From Diphasiastrum complanatum (lineage: Eukaryota; Streptophyta; Lycopodiopsida; Lycopodiales; Lycopodiaceae), in contig CM055104.1 of NCBI GenBank assembly GCA_029204225.1, positions 43,803,148 through 43,867,147 of the forward strand: DNA of 64,000 bases. Reading direction: 5' to 3'. Shown here one piece after another: positions 45,208 through 57,828 of this stretch; the first letter of the stretch is position 1, and every line of letters begins with the position of its first letter. The notes under the pieces were generated by a model. It was not told the origin of the DNA, made no database searches, and worked only from the letters and a program-made list of their open reading frames with translations. The translations under genes were made by a program, and so were the position numbers.

Positions 45208-47169
45208 TGTTAATAATTGTACAAGGATCAGTTCCTATATAGGAAAAAAAACAAGATTTCCTTGGATTAAAATGAACATAACTAGGGGATTCGGGATGGA
45301 ACACTTCCTAGACAGCCAATCTAGGAAATTTGGTGGTCTGTATTTTCTATATAGGAATTTTTCCCTATATAAGAAACTTTTGATATAGGAAATGTTTTGC
45401 CTATATAGGTAATTCCCAAAAATGTTAAATGCTAGTTGGCGCTAAATGCAATAAATACGTTATGAGGTCGTGCGGTCCGTTTCTTGATTTGAGGGAGTGT
45501 TCTCACTGCTGGATCTTCTTTCTGCTGACCTCACAAATCATAAAGAAGTCCACGTTGCAAAAAACTAGTATGAAATAATTTTTCAATGACCAAGATATTG
45601 ACGGCATCATTGCAATTTGCTATTAATCAATAAGACAATCTACTTATGCTGACCTCTCTATGTGCAATCAAAACATCACAAAGTCAACATGTTCTTACTT
45701 GATACTAATCTATTTTTTATACATAAAATGAAGAAGAATCTATTTGTTATGAGACATTTTTATAAAGACCTCCCTTTACATTGCTACTACTATAGACTAT
45801 AACATAAAATATCACTAGTGCAAGCATGCATGCTACCAGTGTATTGACCTTGTTACACGAATTTTCCTCCAATAACTTCATGAATGATATGCATGGAAAA
45901 TTGCTTCCGATTTTCACACCTCGTATGTAATCCTCCTACATCTCGGGTAACATGTTATGATAGGCAAGTACGTAAGCTAAATAAATCTTGATATATCAAT
46001 GTTGAGACTTCATACCACATCTTCATGTGCAGTATCCATAGATGCAATCCAATTCTCAAGAGTGTCATTTTTATCAACCTAAAATTCATTAGATTATGCA
46101 CTTTTTTACTATTCTAAAATAGCTAAAAGTAATACGGTGATATTTATGCTGATTTTTTGGCTCAAACACCATCCGAGTAGCTGACTAACACAATTAGTAG
46201 CAGATCCATGTACTTGTACAGTTTTGTAGCAGTTTGTCTCCTACATTTTGTTGTAGATCCACATTTTGTAGTGTAGGACTACATTCAATTTTATTTACAT
46301 TAGGATTTATGAAAATAGATCTACATATTTTAGAAATAGATTTCTAGTTTTATTGAGAAATCTATTTATAATGGGTAGATCTATCAGCTGGGGTGCTAAT
46401 GATGTAGCAGCAGAGGTCAGAACAGACCTCGGAATATGTAGGTCTGTTTAAGATAGTATACCATCACCTATTCCGAGGTCCATTCTGACCTTTGCTCATA
46501 AATTTTTAAATTTCATAAATAGATCTCTGATAAACATTACCAAGTTGTGCCTGAACAATGCTAGATTATTACCACCTCAGCTAATATATCAAGATTAGCA
46601 AAATTCCCACCCCTACTCCTTTACTTAGCAAAATGTGCCACACCATTACAACATTTTTTTAAATCTCATATAACATTGAAGCCTCACTTACTTTGATTGT
46701 ACCAGACCGAGAGTTTCTATTTGCAGTTGTTGTCCATAGATTATTAGTTTCAAATTTCGTAACTAAGTTGTTATGTTTGTCTTTCAAATATAGCCTGACC
46801 AATAATCGACCACCATTATTTAGTTTTAGAGCCTTGCTAGTCTTGTTGAGTTGGTTTCTCAACATATATTTGAAGTGAGTTGGTTTCAAAACATATGTTT
46901 GAATTGACTTATACAAAAGTTTCAATAATTTTTTGAAATATGCTTACCACCATTATTTGATCTTAGTGGCTTGATAGTAGTATACCTGGCTTTTTCGAAG
47001 ATACATACAAGTTGAGTCCAATAAATTCATCAATAAAGGTTATTCTCACTCCAACAAGACTTAGGAAGTGACCTTTTTAATAAAAACATAAAATCCACCA
47101 TCAAATGGATTAAAAAAAACAATCAAATGCAAAGAGTTAAGAGCCTCAACTTTGTGCCATTTAGGTTTG
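45208..47169. other. No gene recognised; palindromic motifs
   Basis: Four CCTATATAGG-type palindromes lie at 45234-45410. An inverted repeat of 28-29 bp occupies 46409-46436 and 46469-46497 (GAGGTC...CCTCGGAATA). The frames at 46659-46925 show no motif. Confidence 0.6.
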
Positions 47170-47176
47170 AGTGAGT

Positions 47177-47259
<83 letters not shown>
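47170..47259. repeat. (GA)n microsatellite
   Basis: About 90 bp, GAGT-type units passing into pure GA. Confidence 0.95.
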
Positions 47260-47260
<1 letters not shown>

Positions 47261-47996
47261 CAAATTAAAGAGCTCATTTTAATGCTCAAACTCACCTAGG
47301 AGTGACACCTTAGCTTGCGCAAATTGTCACATAGCTTACCGCTATTGTGACAAAGATAAAAAGGATCTAAGGATTACAATGGGCTAGGCATGTGCAACTG
47401 ATGAGCAGATCTCCTTTGGGAGCAAAGCAGTACATATCATCAATAAATACGATCTCATTAAAATTGGGTCTACTTACAAAGCTACCATAAGCATGTGCTA
47501 ATTTTCTTACATGTATGGCTTTGTAATGATTAAATTTCTTGCAAGCATCTATATTTTGTGTATCTTAGGGGCTGGATTTTAAACAAATTCATTTATACAT
47601 CAACCAACATTAAGTAGTCAAGGTTTGTTCCGTGTGCTAGTGAGTCCTTATGATTCGAATTTTGGAACCTGAAAAGAATTGTTAGAGTTACAATTCCATT
47701 TTGGACTTTAAACATTGGAGCGTTAGATTGGTTCAAGTGCTTTGCCTAGGGCAAGTATAGTGTAAATGGTGTCATTGGTTTTGTCAATTTGTGGCTACAC
47801 TGCAAATTGCAATGTATATTTGTTTGCATTGGCATGCTTTTGATAATTCAAAGTTTTTAACTCAAATGCTTGTTAGCTTGAGTTTGGCAATGTGTTTCTA
47901 TCGCCCATGCCTATTGTAACGCCCAAACTACACATCATGGTAAATTTTGTAACCTTTCTCTCCAACTTTGCTAAACCAAGCAACCCCCCCCCCCCC

Positions 47997-48032
<36 letters not shown>

Positions 48033-48551
48033 ACACTTGTGGTGGCCACAAAGGAATATGGGAATAGCTTAGGGGGCACGTCAAACACTCTCAACCAATA
48101 GTGTGCCAGGATGATAGTTCTGTGGATCGCAAATATCAGGCTTCCATTCAGTGGTGATTCCATGCACTGCTCTCTATAGGCTGTAAGAGATTTACCATTT
48201 TTTCCGAATGAAGTCAATTTGCATGAGGTGTTAAGCGTAGGATTAATCCTACCTCCAAGTTATCGGCATGTTTGGACTCCAAAATAACGTGCATGTACTC
48301 TCTAAGTTTCTGGGGGCATGGGGATCTGCTCTAAGCCATACCTAAATATTTTTGGCATTTTCTAATGAGAGCATCAAAATATATATATAGATATAGATAC
48401 TCATATTTGGGAAACATTTTTCTCATGCAAATAATTTTGGGATTTTATTTTGACATCCCTATATCATACGGTCCATGACTTCACCCCCAAAAATAAACCC
48501 TTTTTCCTTTAAAACCCTTTAATGAACGGACAGTCCTCCGTTTCTCCTTCC
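47260..48551. other. No gene; poly-C and (CT)n tract
   Basis: A run of 15 C at 47984-47998 is followed by (CT)n at 48000-48030. The rest is AT-rich intergenic DNA upstream of the WNK promoter. Confidence 0.7.
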
Positions 48552-48559
48552 TATATATA
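48552..48559 (+). promoter_or_regulatory. Putative TATA box of the WNK gene
   Basis: TATATATA preceded by pyrimidine-rich TCTCCTTCC and followed by CTCCGCTTCTCTC. It is about 1.4 kb before the start codon, which would put several leader introns between them. Candidate leader splice sites near 49350-49545 (TTTCCAGG, TTATGCAG) recur in all copies. Confidence 0.45.
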
Positions 48560-49189
48560 CCTCCGCTTCTCTCAACTGTTTTGGGTTTGCTCAGCTGCGG
48601 CTTTGTTGCAGGAGAGAGGAGAGGAGCTTGTTTTGATCATGTGCTTGCAACGACGACGATCCATCTTTTTTTGCCAATTTTCTGTGTTGCTAATAAGCTC
48701 TCATCCAGCTTTCGCTATATTCTGCATCTGCAGATCTACTCAGTCTTCAGTGGCAATTAGGTAGTGGGTATGTGTCCATGCAGTGACTAATGTGCTGTGC
48801 ATGCAGCGAGTTAGCAAGGAAGGCACAATAAACTGGATGCTTCTTGTGCTACAGCTTGTGTGAGGGTTCTTATGTGTGAGGGGTGCTTTTTATTTCCAGA
48901 TAACGGGTTATGTATGCTTTTTAACGTCCTTGTTTGATCGAGAAATTTTGATTCAGCTAGTCCTCCTAATTTACTGTCGAGGAACAGTCGTTAGTTTGGT
49001 TATTGCTACTGAGGATTTGTAAGATTCTGGGCTAGCAAAGTACAACTACTTTGTCATGCTTTTCAAGCTTGGCTGTTGATCCATATCTCTGATTTACTTC
49101 AGGAGCTGATCACGTTATAATAGTCGTGGCTTGAAGCTTTCTCTGCTTTCAGGGTTCTGCACCACATGCATGCATGCTCAAGCGGATGC

Positions 49190-49975
49190 TATATTGATCG
49201 ATTCTGGAACTGAGCGCTTTACTGATTAGGTATAGCGTCTCTTTAGTCAAGGCTTCCGTTTGACACAACTCTAAAACTTGAGCCTTTTTGCCTGCTGAAT
49301 ATCCTGATCAAATAATAGAATAATGGGTCTACGTTTTCAAACAATTTCCAGGGTTTGGTTGTTGCTCATTGTCTGTATTCTCATACGATGCGGATTGAGG
49401 TTGTTTTTAGCATTCTGGTATCTTGCCTCTTTGTTAAATATCTCCCTTCAGGTCAGTCATCAACAACACCTCCTCATTGTCAACTTATCCTTCTGGCTTT
49501 ACCCAGACATGCAATAATTTCCCAATTTCTTACTTTTTTATGCAGCATCCATAAAGTTGTGGTTAGAGTCCTGCAAAAACCAAGATCGGTGATCTAAACT
49601 CACTTACACTTTTTCAGAGGTTGTTCATCGGAACATAAGATTTTCTTGGTCGCGAGCATCATGTATCAACTCTTTGAGAATATGAATAATTGGCATCAAG
49701 CTATTTGGTATCATATATGGATGGTGAAGGCTTTCTGGAGAATGCAAGCATGCTCCGTTATAAAACAAGTTCCGCATTTAGCCTCCGTTGGCTTAGTAGC
49801 GGCGCAGACATATTTTTGTTTTTGTGCCTTTGCTTTTGCACTTTCTAGCAAGTGCCTTAGAAAGGGGACTCGGCAAAGACAGTCAAATTGAGATTGCTTC
49901 ATCTGCTTTTCCAGTGAAGGCTACGAATCTGGGAGTTTGGGGGTTGCAAGGCACTCTAATTGCAGTATTGGGAAG
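49190..49975 (+). promoter_or_regulatory. WNK 5' leader region, shared by copies 1 and 3
   Basis: Contains upstream ATGs and short frames (49323-49517, 49355-49597, 49646-49891) and probable leader introns. The first part matches 14040-14185, the later parts match 15600-15900 and 43320-44430. Conservation in dead copies reflects duplication, not selection. Confidence 0.6.
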
Positions 49976-52900
49976 ATGCCGGCCTATAAATTGCCAGGCA
50001 ATGCTTATGCAGTCGCTGGAACTGATGATGAGGATGAAACTGACATGGAATATGTCGAAGTCGACCCTACACAACGATATGGGCGGGTAAGCGCATCAAT
50101 CTTGTGAATATAAGTTGTGATCTGTAATTGTGTTGCATGTATACCTTGAAAGTTGACTAGCTTTGGAGCTTCAGTTTGTTGTTGACGATTTTATTGTTCT
50201 CGTTCACTTAAAAAATAAAGCTCAACGTTAACGCACTTGGCAGAAAAATCATTCGTCACTTAAGCTTATGATATCATGATAACTGCACCGCAGATATTCA
50301 TGTGGTGTAAATTCTGTTTATCGAGTTTCAGCTGTTGTTTCTAAGCCATTTCCTTGCAGCTATTATGATCTATGGAGTTGATCTATGTATTGAACCTTAT
50401 CATTGTTTCGTCTTTTTCGCTCTGACCTTTCTTGGTCATTCTCTGATGCAGTACAATGAAGTCCTCGGACAGGGAGCTTGTAAAACTGTGTATCCTTTAC
50501 AAACATTCCTATCTCTTTTAGATTGGCAATCGCCTTTGTACTGTCGAGTTCTGTATTGTATATGCTACGTGATTTTTGTTTATCCTTGACGGTTTTCCAG
50601 CTACAGAGCTTTTGATAAGCTTCATGGTATAGAGGTGGCTTGGAACCAAGTTAAGGACGTTCAGGATGCTATGCGAAGCTCTAAAGAGCTTGAGCGGCTA
50701 CACTCCGAAGTGTACCTTTTGAAAACTCTGAAGCACAAAAACATTCTTAAGTTCTACGATTCATGGGTAGATACAAAGACGAAGACTGTCAATTTCATCA
50801 CAGAGATGTTAACTTCCGGAAATCTAAGACAGTAAGTACTTGTAAGCAGTTCATATCTCTGCACAGTTCATATCTCATTCTGTGCAGACTCGTGCTCCTG
50901 GCAATGTTGCCCCTGTCTTTTGGCTTCGAGAATTAAATTGTTAACAAGTGAAGTTTGTCTTTTAGATATCGGAAGAAGCATAAGAGGGTGGATCTTAAAG
51001 CTGTCAAAAGCTGGGCTAGACAAATATTACGAGGGCTACTCTATTTGCATAGTCACGATCCTCCTATTATACACCGTGATATAAAATGCGACAATATCTT
51101 TATCAATGGCAACGATGGAGAAGTCAAAATTGGGGACCTGGGACTAGCAGTTGTGTTGCAGCAGGCACATGCCGCCCACAGTGTCATTGGTAAGTTTTGC
51201 CATTGCAGTGAGCTTGACGAGATTCTAAGAAATTATCCGCAAAGACGTCCTTGCACCTGCATTGTCTGAGAAAGGCTCTCATCTTTGCAGGCACCCCAGA
51301 ATTTATGGCTCCAGAGCTCTACGAAGAAGAATATACTGAGCTGGTTGACATCTATTCATTTGGAATGTGTTTATTGGAGCTTATTACCCTTGAATACCCT
51401 TACAGCGAATGCGGAAATGCGGCACAAATCTATAGAAAGGTTACTTCGGTAAGTGTTGTAACTTGTGGAATAAGGTTTTCATCTTTCAAATAGTGTTTGT
51501 CAGTACTGTAACATTTGGGCTTCTCTAGAGATAATTAAAACCTTAAATTCTAGCGACAGATAACGAACTTGTCAAATTTGTCGTGAAAATCTCATTTCAT
51601 AGTTGCTACAGGTTCAAAAATCGTTCTATTCCATACTGTTCGCCTATCTTTTATCCAAATTATGTATGTCCCTTTTGAAACAGGGAAAAAAGCCAGCTTG
51701 TTTAGACAAAGTGAAAGATGCAGAGGTGCGAAGTTTTGTAGAGAAATGTCTTGCAGATGCATCATGTAGGCTTCCGGCAAGAGAGCTCTTGATGGACCCC
51801 TTTCTTCAGGGCCCTGGGAATATGGAAACAAGTGTTGGATTGCCTCATTGTCATTTACAGACTTGCACAAATGAAACTATGAAACTTGATACAATGTCGG
51901 CAGAGCCTACCAGGGCTGTTGACAGTCAAGTCAAAAAGAGGAACAAAGCCCAATTGTCACATTCGTCTCAGATCAAAGATTTCCTTCATTCACATCAAGT
52001 TCCAGTTTCTTTAGTCTGTGATTCTCAAAAGATGGATGTTGATGTGCATCAGCAGATTGAAAAAGTATCTTTATCAAATTTAACAAAGCTCTCTCCTGAG
52101 AACAATCAAGACTTAAGCTTGAGAAGCATAAAAGCAGATGGGATTATAAGCTTCATTTTTCGTATTGGTGATAAGAAAGGTGAGCTATCTATTGCATTGA
52201 AGAGGGATGTGCTTCGCAAATTTGGAACATTATCAGCTGACATCAAAAAATTCAAAAGATTTGAATATCTGAGAACTGACATTTGTCATTCAATTTTATT
52301 GCAACGGTCTCGAAACTTACAGTTCTTGTTTTTTCAGGTCATTTTCGGAGCATCCGTTTTCCTTTCAACCCAGAAGCTGACACAGCGTTGAGTGTTGCAA
52401 GTGAAATGATCACTGCACTTGGTCTTACTGATCGAGATGCAACTGCCATTGCTGAGAAGATCGATTCCGAGCTTACTACTTTGATTCCACATTGGAAGCC
52501 AGGTGCTGCATTTGATGAGACTGTTGTGAATGATGAAAAAAGTTCTTCAGATGAGCTTTTCGATGCGGATGGGTGTACGGTACCATCGAAAGATGACGTA
52601 AGAGTAGAGGCTATAAACTCTTCAGAAGGTCCTGTTTTGGGGCTTTTGTCATCCAGTCATGGACCTTCGTGTTCTTCAACAGTCACATCTTCCAATGATA
52701 CCATCTCCTGTGATTTTCCTGATTTTCCAACAATTTGCGGACATCTTGAAGAATCATGTTGCGCTACTTCTGATAATTCATGCCAATCAGACGAGTGTTT
52801 GTCCTTTCAAAGTAGTAATCAAGAGGCACAAGATGTGTTAAAAATCAAGGATCTCAGCAGTGAGCTCATTTTTTCAATTTCACTCAATCCAGCTATCGTT

Positions 52901-53470
52901 GAGGAAGAAAACGTAATAAATTGTGGTTGCGCCAATTCCTCAAATTTAGAAGCTGCAGTGGCTTTCAAGTCAGGATGGGTAGATGCTTCAAAGCAAACTA
53001 GTCCCAAAATGAATCTCGAAGAAAACACTTCATCGTCAGACATCAAGTGCATGCGAAAATCTCCAGATAAGGAGGTACAGTTACATACTTCCTTAGATCA
53101 ACAGAGTACTTCTCAATTGCTGCAGACAACTGAAGCGAGCATTTCGAGGTTTCCAGTGACAAGTTTGCTACGTGCAGGAATTAATGCAGAAAATGCACTG
53201 CCTTTTGAAAATAAAAGGTGTCACTCGTTTGAGTTTTCAACACTGAATCTAATATGTCTGCTGTGGAAATAAAAGAAGATACCTTTTTCCTCAGGTGCTC
53301 TGAGAGGAATGGAGCCTTCACAGAATCATGAGCCAACTATCGGCTCTTTAAGCTATGCAACTAGTGAAGGTGATATACTTTACAGACAGAGGAAGGAGCA
53401 GCTGCAAATGTCTATTGCTCACCTCGACGAAATGTGTATACAAAATTCAGCTACATCCAGACGTGAATGA
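49976..53470 (+). CDS. WNK: WNK-family protein kinase, 8 coding exons
   Basis: Serine/threonine kinase of the plant with-no-lysine family. Coding exons: 49976-50086, 50452-50489, 50601-50831, 50966-51189, 51291-51448, 51684-52179, 52338 to about 53219 (or 53171), and 53295-53470; all are phase-consistent with GT/AG. Predicted length is about 755-771 residues. The glycine loop GQGACKTVY supplies the catalytic Lys (about residue 48), and the usual subdomain II Lys is replaced in AWNQV, the defining WNK trait. HRD is at about 163-165 and DLG at about 184-186. Activation-loop [12 protein letters not shown] has Ser at about 199. An OSR1_C-like segment, which in animals binds RFxV peptides, spans exons 6-7 (ISFIFRIGD, then [19 protein letters not shown]). 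A C-terminal basic/coiled tail ([18 protein letters not shown]) is typical. The donor of intron 7 is uncertain; without that splice the protein would end at 53272. It is the only copy of four with a complete kinase domain. Confidence 0.9.
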
Positions 53471-54125
53471 GATTGAAAAATAGAAGGAAAGAAAGATAGA
53501 AAGAGAAAGAGATTGATTAAAATGTGAGTTGATGTTTTTTTAGATTGTATGTAAAAGAGTGTATGATAAAGAATGTTACATTTGTATTTGTGATTACAAT
53601 TTTCTTATGGATTGTAAATGTTTTAAAGTTATGTGCATTTAGGATTGTAATCTTAAGATTTAGTTTTTGAATCTAAATATATGTTGGATCTATTAGATTT
53701 AGATTAATAATTAAAAACATATTGTAACTTATGTGAGCTGATGTTTTTTTAGATTGTATGTAAAAGATTGTATGATAGATAATGTTACAATTGTTTTTTA
53801 AATTTGTAATTAATACATTACTTAACTTACTAACTATTTCATGTTAGTGTTGGTGTTGATGTTGATAGGCCATCAAAAGAATATCAATCATCAAGGGAGA
53901 CAATAAGGTATGATTCAATATGCTCACAAATAAATCATTGTTTGTTTGATTCATTAATTGTTTGATATCAAAGACAATCATATACAAAATTGATACAAAG
54001 ACAATCATGTACAAAATTACAAAAAACTTTTATATTCATGATAAAGAAAGAGTACATAGATTCAAAAATGGGATATCAAAAGCCCCAACTTATCTATCAC
54101 ATTACATAATAAACTAAATAGATAT
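53471..54125. other. WNK 3' flank
   Basis: AT-rich. A 45-bp stretch (GTGAGTTGATGTTTTTTTAG...) at 53525 recurs at 53731. No gene. Confidence 0.55.
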
Positions 54126-55182
54126 TTAATTATTTTCAATGAAATTTGCATCTTCATCTTCATCTTCCTCTTCCTCTTCCTCTTCCTCTTCCTCCCCTTG
54201 AGCCAATGGAATGTTTTCATCATCGGCCTCTCCGCTTGGTGCGCTTGATGTGGATCCTCTCTACAAAATTCAAAATATACAAGCATTAGATTAAACACCT
54301 TTTAGATTTAGTAATTCTAAAGCACAAAATTCTTACCAATGGCAATATCCCTTTTTCTTTCATGTGATCCACCAAAGTCGAGTATCCTTGTTGATATCCA
54401 ATCTTGTATTCGGATTTCGTAAAAGGCCTTCCGAAATCATTAATCTAACGAACATTGATTAGTTAATAAAATAATAACATAAAACATAAACAATCTAAAT
54501 TTACTTAAAATGAAATAAAAAAAAAATTACTTACAAATTGGGCTTGAATATTGGCATTGGCCCCCCGAACCAAGATGTGATTGCCCCAATAGGGCAATCC
54601 TTGACCGCGTAGCCTCCCTTTGTTGCTCAAATCGATCGGGATTGGGATTTTTTTGTTCCACCTCAACTTTGCGCCAATTTTTTTTGGAAGCCCAACCGGG
54701 CCTCCGCTTTCCCGCTCTAATCATCCTCCTTAGGACTTGTCGTTTGTGCCTAATATGAGTGCACATAATGGTTAAGGCCCAATTTTTATCAAATTTTTCA
54801 TCTTGACTAAATTCTTTTTGCAATGTGGCAATGATTTTATCTTTGTTGTCCTCATCTTGATTAGCCCAAGGGCTAAACAAGTCATTGACAAAGTATTTCA
54901 TGGCAAGCTCTCTAATTCGGCAAATTACAACATTGCCTCGTGCATTTTTAATAACGCTACCATCCTCGTTAACATCATAATAACGATTGGCAGATTCTTC
55001 ACTTGGTGCATCTTGCGGCACCCTCTCTTGTGCGGATCGGAAAGGCATAGAAATTTCATTCTATTCCTTTCATCCGAAGATAATCCTTCATAAAAATCTC
55101 GAACCCGGTCTCCCGAGCCCGAGCTCCTCCACTTGAGGAGCTTTGTGGCCTTCTAAAACCACTTCCACTTCTGGATGTAGAC
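54126..55182 (-). pseudogene. Ptta/En/Spm-like (Transposase_24-like) gene, copy B
   Basis: Minus-strand exons: 55182-54535, 54443-54337 and 54260-54126. The first about 42 codons (MSTSRSGSGFRRPQ ... FMKDYLRMKGIE) end in a stop and are out of frame with 55048-54535 (ANRYYDVNEDGSV, MKYFVNDLFSPW, MCTHIRHKRQVLRR, QQREATRSRIALLGQSHLGSGG). A six-G run near 54560 shifts the frame relative to copy A just before the donor. Exon 2 encodes FGRPFTKSEYKIGYQQGY, and exon 3 an acidic tail with about a dozen consecutive Glu, stop at 54126. Protein function, if any, would be DNA transposition; the family call is by motif spacing. Both copies share exon borders, so the intron-containing form was duplicated at DNA level. 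Confidence 0.52.
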
Positions 55183-55189
55183 ATTTTGT

Positions 55190-55440
55190 GTGTGTGTGTG
55201 AGAAAGAAATAAAGATCTTTAATGTGAGAAAGAGAGAGGGAGAGAAAGAGTGTGTGTGTGAGAGAGAGAGGGAAAGAGAGAAAGAGAGAGAGAAATATTG
55301 ATGGCAAGAAAACTAAGATTATTGTGTGAAAGAGACTGTTTAAAACTTAAAGCTAGAGAGCATGAAAGTTTAAAGAGAGAGCACAAAGAGAGCTCACAAA
55401 TGAAGAGAGCACTAAGAGAGAGCAAAAAATAAGAATGAAA
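55190..55440. repeat. GA/GT-rich low-complexity tract
   Basis: GTGTGTGTGAGAAAGA passing into GAGAGAGAGGGAAAGAG runs immediately upstream of copy B; probably its promoter-proximal region. The overlapping minus frames (Leu/Ser/His-rich) are low complexity. Confidence 0.75.
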
Positions 55441-55484
55441 ATTTGAACTGCAAAAAGTTCATTTTATAGGAAAAATAAATTTCA

Positions 55485-55555
55485 AGTGGCGTGTGGTAGA
55501 GCCACGAAAATTTAGCTTGCCACACATGGCTCTGCCACGCGTAGTACAATCATGC
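55485..55555. repeat. ACGCGT-type palindromes
   Basis: GTGTGGTAGAGCCACG, GCCACACATGGCTCTGCCACGCGTAG: same motif set as 38430-40010. Confidence 0.65.
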
Positions 55556-56379
55556 TAGTAGTCGTGGGATGTGAAAATGTCATTTCTACTACCAAAATGT
55601 CAATTGTCTTGCCAATTGTCAAGTAAAAAAAATGTACAAATTAAAAACATTTTGTGTAAAATGTCATGAAGTAACAGGGTACAAATAATGACAAAATATG
55701 TCTTTTGTACAAAATTATTTTATGCATTTCTATGTCACCAAAATCAAGAATATTTCGTGTGAGGTGGCATGAAACAATTTAAGAGAATAATGAAGTGTAG
55801 GTGGATAAAAATTAAAACATGATATGTGTTTTATATAATTTAAAGTAATGTAGACCTATATAGAATAGTCCTATGTTACAATGAGAGATTCTAATTTATA
55901 GTGTTTACAATGAGAGATTCTAATCTATAGTGTTTTCATCTTGGAGACCAAAGGAAGGTCAAAAATTCAATTGGCTAGATTTGGTGTGATAGTTGCTTCT
56001 AAATTTTGTGTTCTAGATCTTGGTAGATCTTTCTAGATTTTGTTAGTGCAAACTTAGAGTGGAAAGTGACACAAATCTCGTTTGGAATCAATTCATCTTT
56101 TGGTTTACATGTCCATCATGGTATCAATAGTATCTTTCATCTTGGAATCAAGTGAGATTAATTCGATCCAACAATCATTCAATAATCACATAACAATCAT
56201 TCAATAAGGGTGGTTCTTGTTGGGGTTAATCTTACTCCTGCTCATTCATAGGAATACACGAGAATCACATAGGCGAAAAACTCAACTATGTGTCACATTC
56301 AGATATTTAGCATTCTTCACGTGTCTTCATTTCGCGACTTGCAGAAATGAACCAACTCAATGACAAGCGAACAAATTAC
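55556..56379. other. No gene recognised
   Basis: AT-rich. GAGAGATTCTAATYTATAGTGTT is repeated in tandem near 55881-55935. Confidence 0.55.
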
Positions 56380-57000
56380 TTGATGGTGGCCTTGATGTCA
56401 ATTTCCATATTGACAATTGTGTGATCAAAAAGGATGGTGAGATTCTTGCATATGGATCAAGATATGAAGGCATCTACAAATTGAATCCAAGAGAGAGTGC
56501 AAAATCTCTTGATGTTGCTTATGGAGGATGATCACACAAGATGCACATTTCTTCTTTCTTCAAGATTTATGGTGCATGATTATTTCCTATTATTCAAAGC
56601 ATATGTTGAGATGGAATTCTCATTGAAGATCAAAGCTTTGAGAAGTGGTGGAGCTCTTGGAGGAAATACACCATATGAAGTATTATTCAAGAAGCCTAAG
56701 GATGATTACCTTAGTGTCTTCAGAGGTTCTTGTTTTGCACATATTTCTTTGGAAACAAGGAGCAGGATGATCCAAGCTCATGGATCATGGTTGGATGCTT
56801 ATCCACCAAGGAGGCCTATAAATCCATTATGCTCTCTATTTCAAAAGTGATTGAGAGTAAAGAAGTCATATTTTGTGAAGATCTACATTCAACCTTGGAA
56901 GGGGCCGAGTTCAAGGCATCTCAAGATGCATCTCAAATCATATCTATTGAAGATTATCAAGATGTGAAGGGGTCAAGGTTTGAGGAGTAGCCTCCTCAAC
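56380..57000 (+). pseudogene. Ty1/copia integrase-region remnant
   Basis: Successive frames show copia signatures: DGEILAYGSRYEGIYKL (about 56430-56490, gag-pre-integrase), NTPYEVLFKKPKDDYLSVF then a CFAH block (56497-56850), and the STKEAYKS / VIESKEVIFCED block (56730-56990), which in copia lies just before RT. The phase changes within 50-100 bp. It is plus-oriented, unlike the copia at 18.6-24.4 kb. Confidence 0.72.
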
Positions 57001-57202
57001 ACATGATTTCAAGGAGATATTCAAGATTGATGGCCAAGTCTTTATGGCTCATCTTCTATGATAAAGAGAGGCAAAGTTCAGGTGGTATCCACTTTAACAT
57101 TCTCACTTATGCTTCTCTTTCATTACTTGATGTACTATCTTGCTTTATTTAGATTTCTACATCTCAAAATTCATGTAAGGCAATTCTAGTTTTAGATGAT
57201 GT

Positions 57203-57828
57203 TTGTTGTATGGACATATTTCTTATCATGGCTTAGATATGTTTCCAAAACATTTTCAAAGCAGTATATTGTATCATCAAAAGTATGCTCTTAGCTTTAG
57301 TAAGAGCAAGATTGAGCTTGTTGCTCAAAATTTGAAAAATCATGTTTTCACATGTTTTGAGGCAAATTGTACACTTCTCTTGAGATTAAGTGAAGCATCC
57401 AAAGAGAACACTTACATCCTTGAGCAAGTATTTAGCCTCAAGAAGATCAAGACTTTATTTGATATCAAGATTACATCCATCATGGATATAGTTCATTGTA
57501 TGTGGACTAGTCAAGCTAGAAAGCATAATCTTGATGATCATCATTTTTTCATAGCTTATGATCTTGATCTCTATGATCCTTATGAGACTTGGAAGACTTG
57601 AATTTCCATCTCTATGGTGCAGCCACCTTCATGCAAGTTCAACTGTCAAATCAAAGATTATTATCAAGCTTGGAGGAGGCACATCGAAATAGTGGCAAAT
57701 TGGTGGAGTACTCTTCAAAGATATTGGCAAGAAATTTCTACCAAAGAGATCTCATCATGGATTCGGTGAGGTCCTATGATGGATCCTTTTGCTGGTTTTT
57801 TACTCAAAAAGTTTCACAAAATCCTTGA
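57203..57828 (+). pseudogene. Unidentified frame pair, possibly element-derived
   Basis: 132 codons (57203-57601) and 79 codons (57589-57828), overlapping in different frames. They contain no motif I recognise. Codon composition is protein-like (HNLDDHHFFIAYDLDLYDPYE). The position after the copia remnant suggests a decayed cargo or polyprotein part; I assign no function. Confidence 0.3.

Noticed and set aside
45234-45410. CCTATATAGG palindromes as TIRs of a MITE
   Set aside because: Spacing is irregular and no target duplication or bounded element could be defined.
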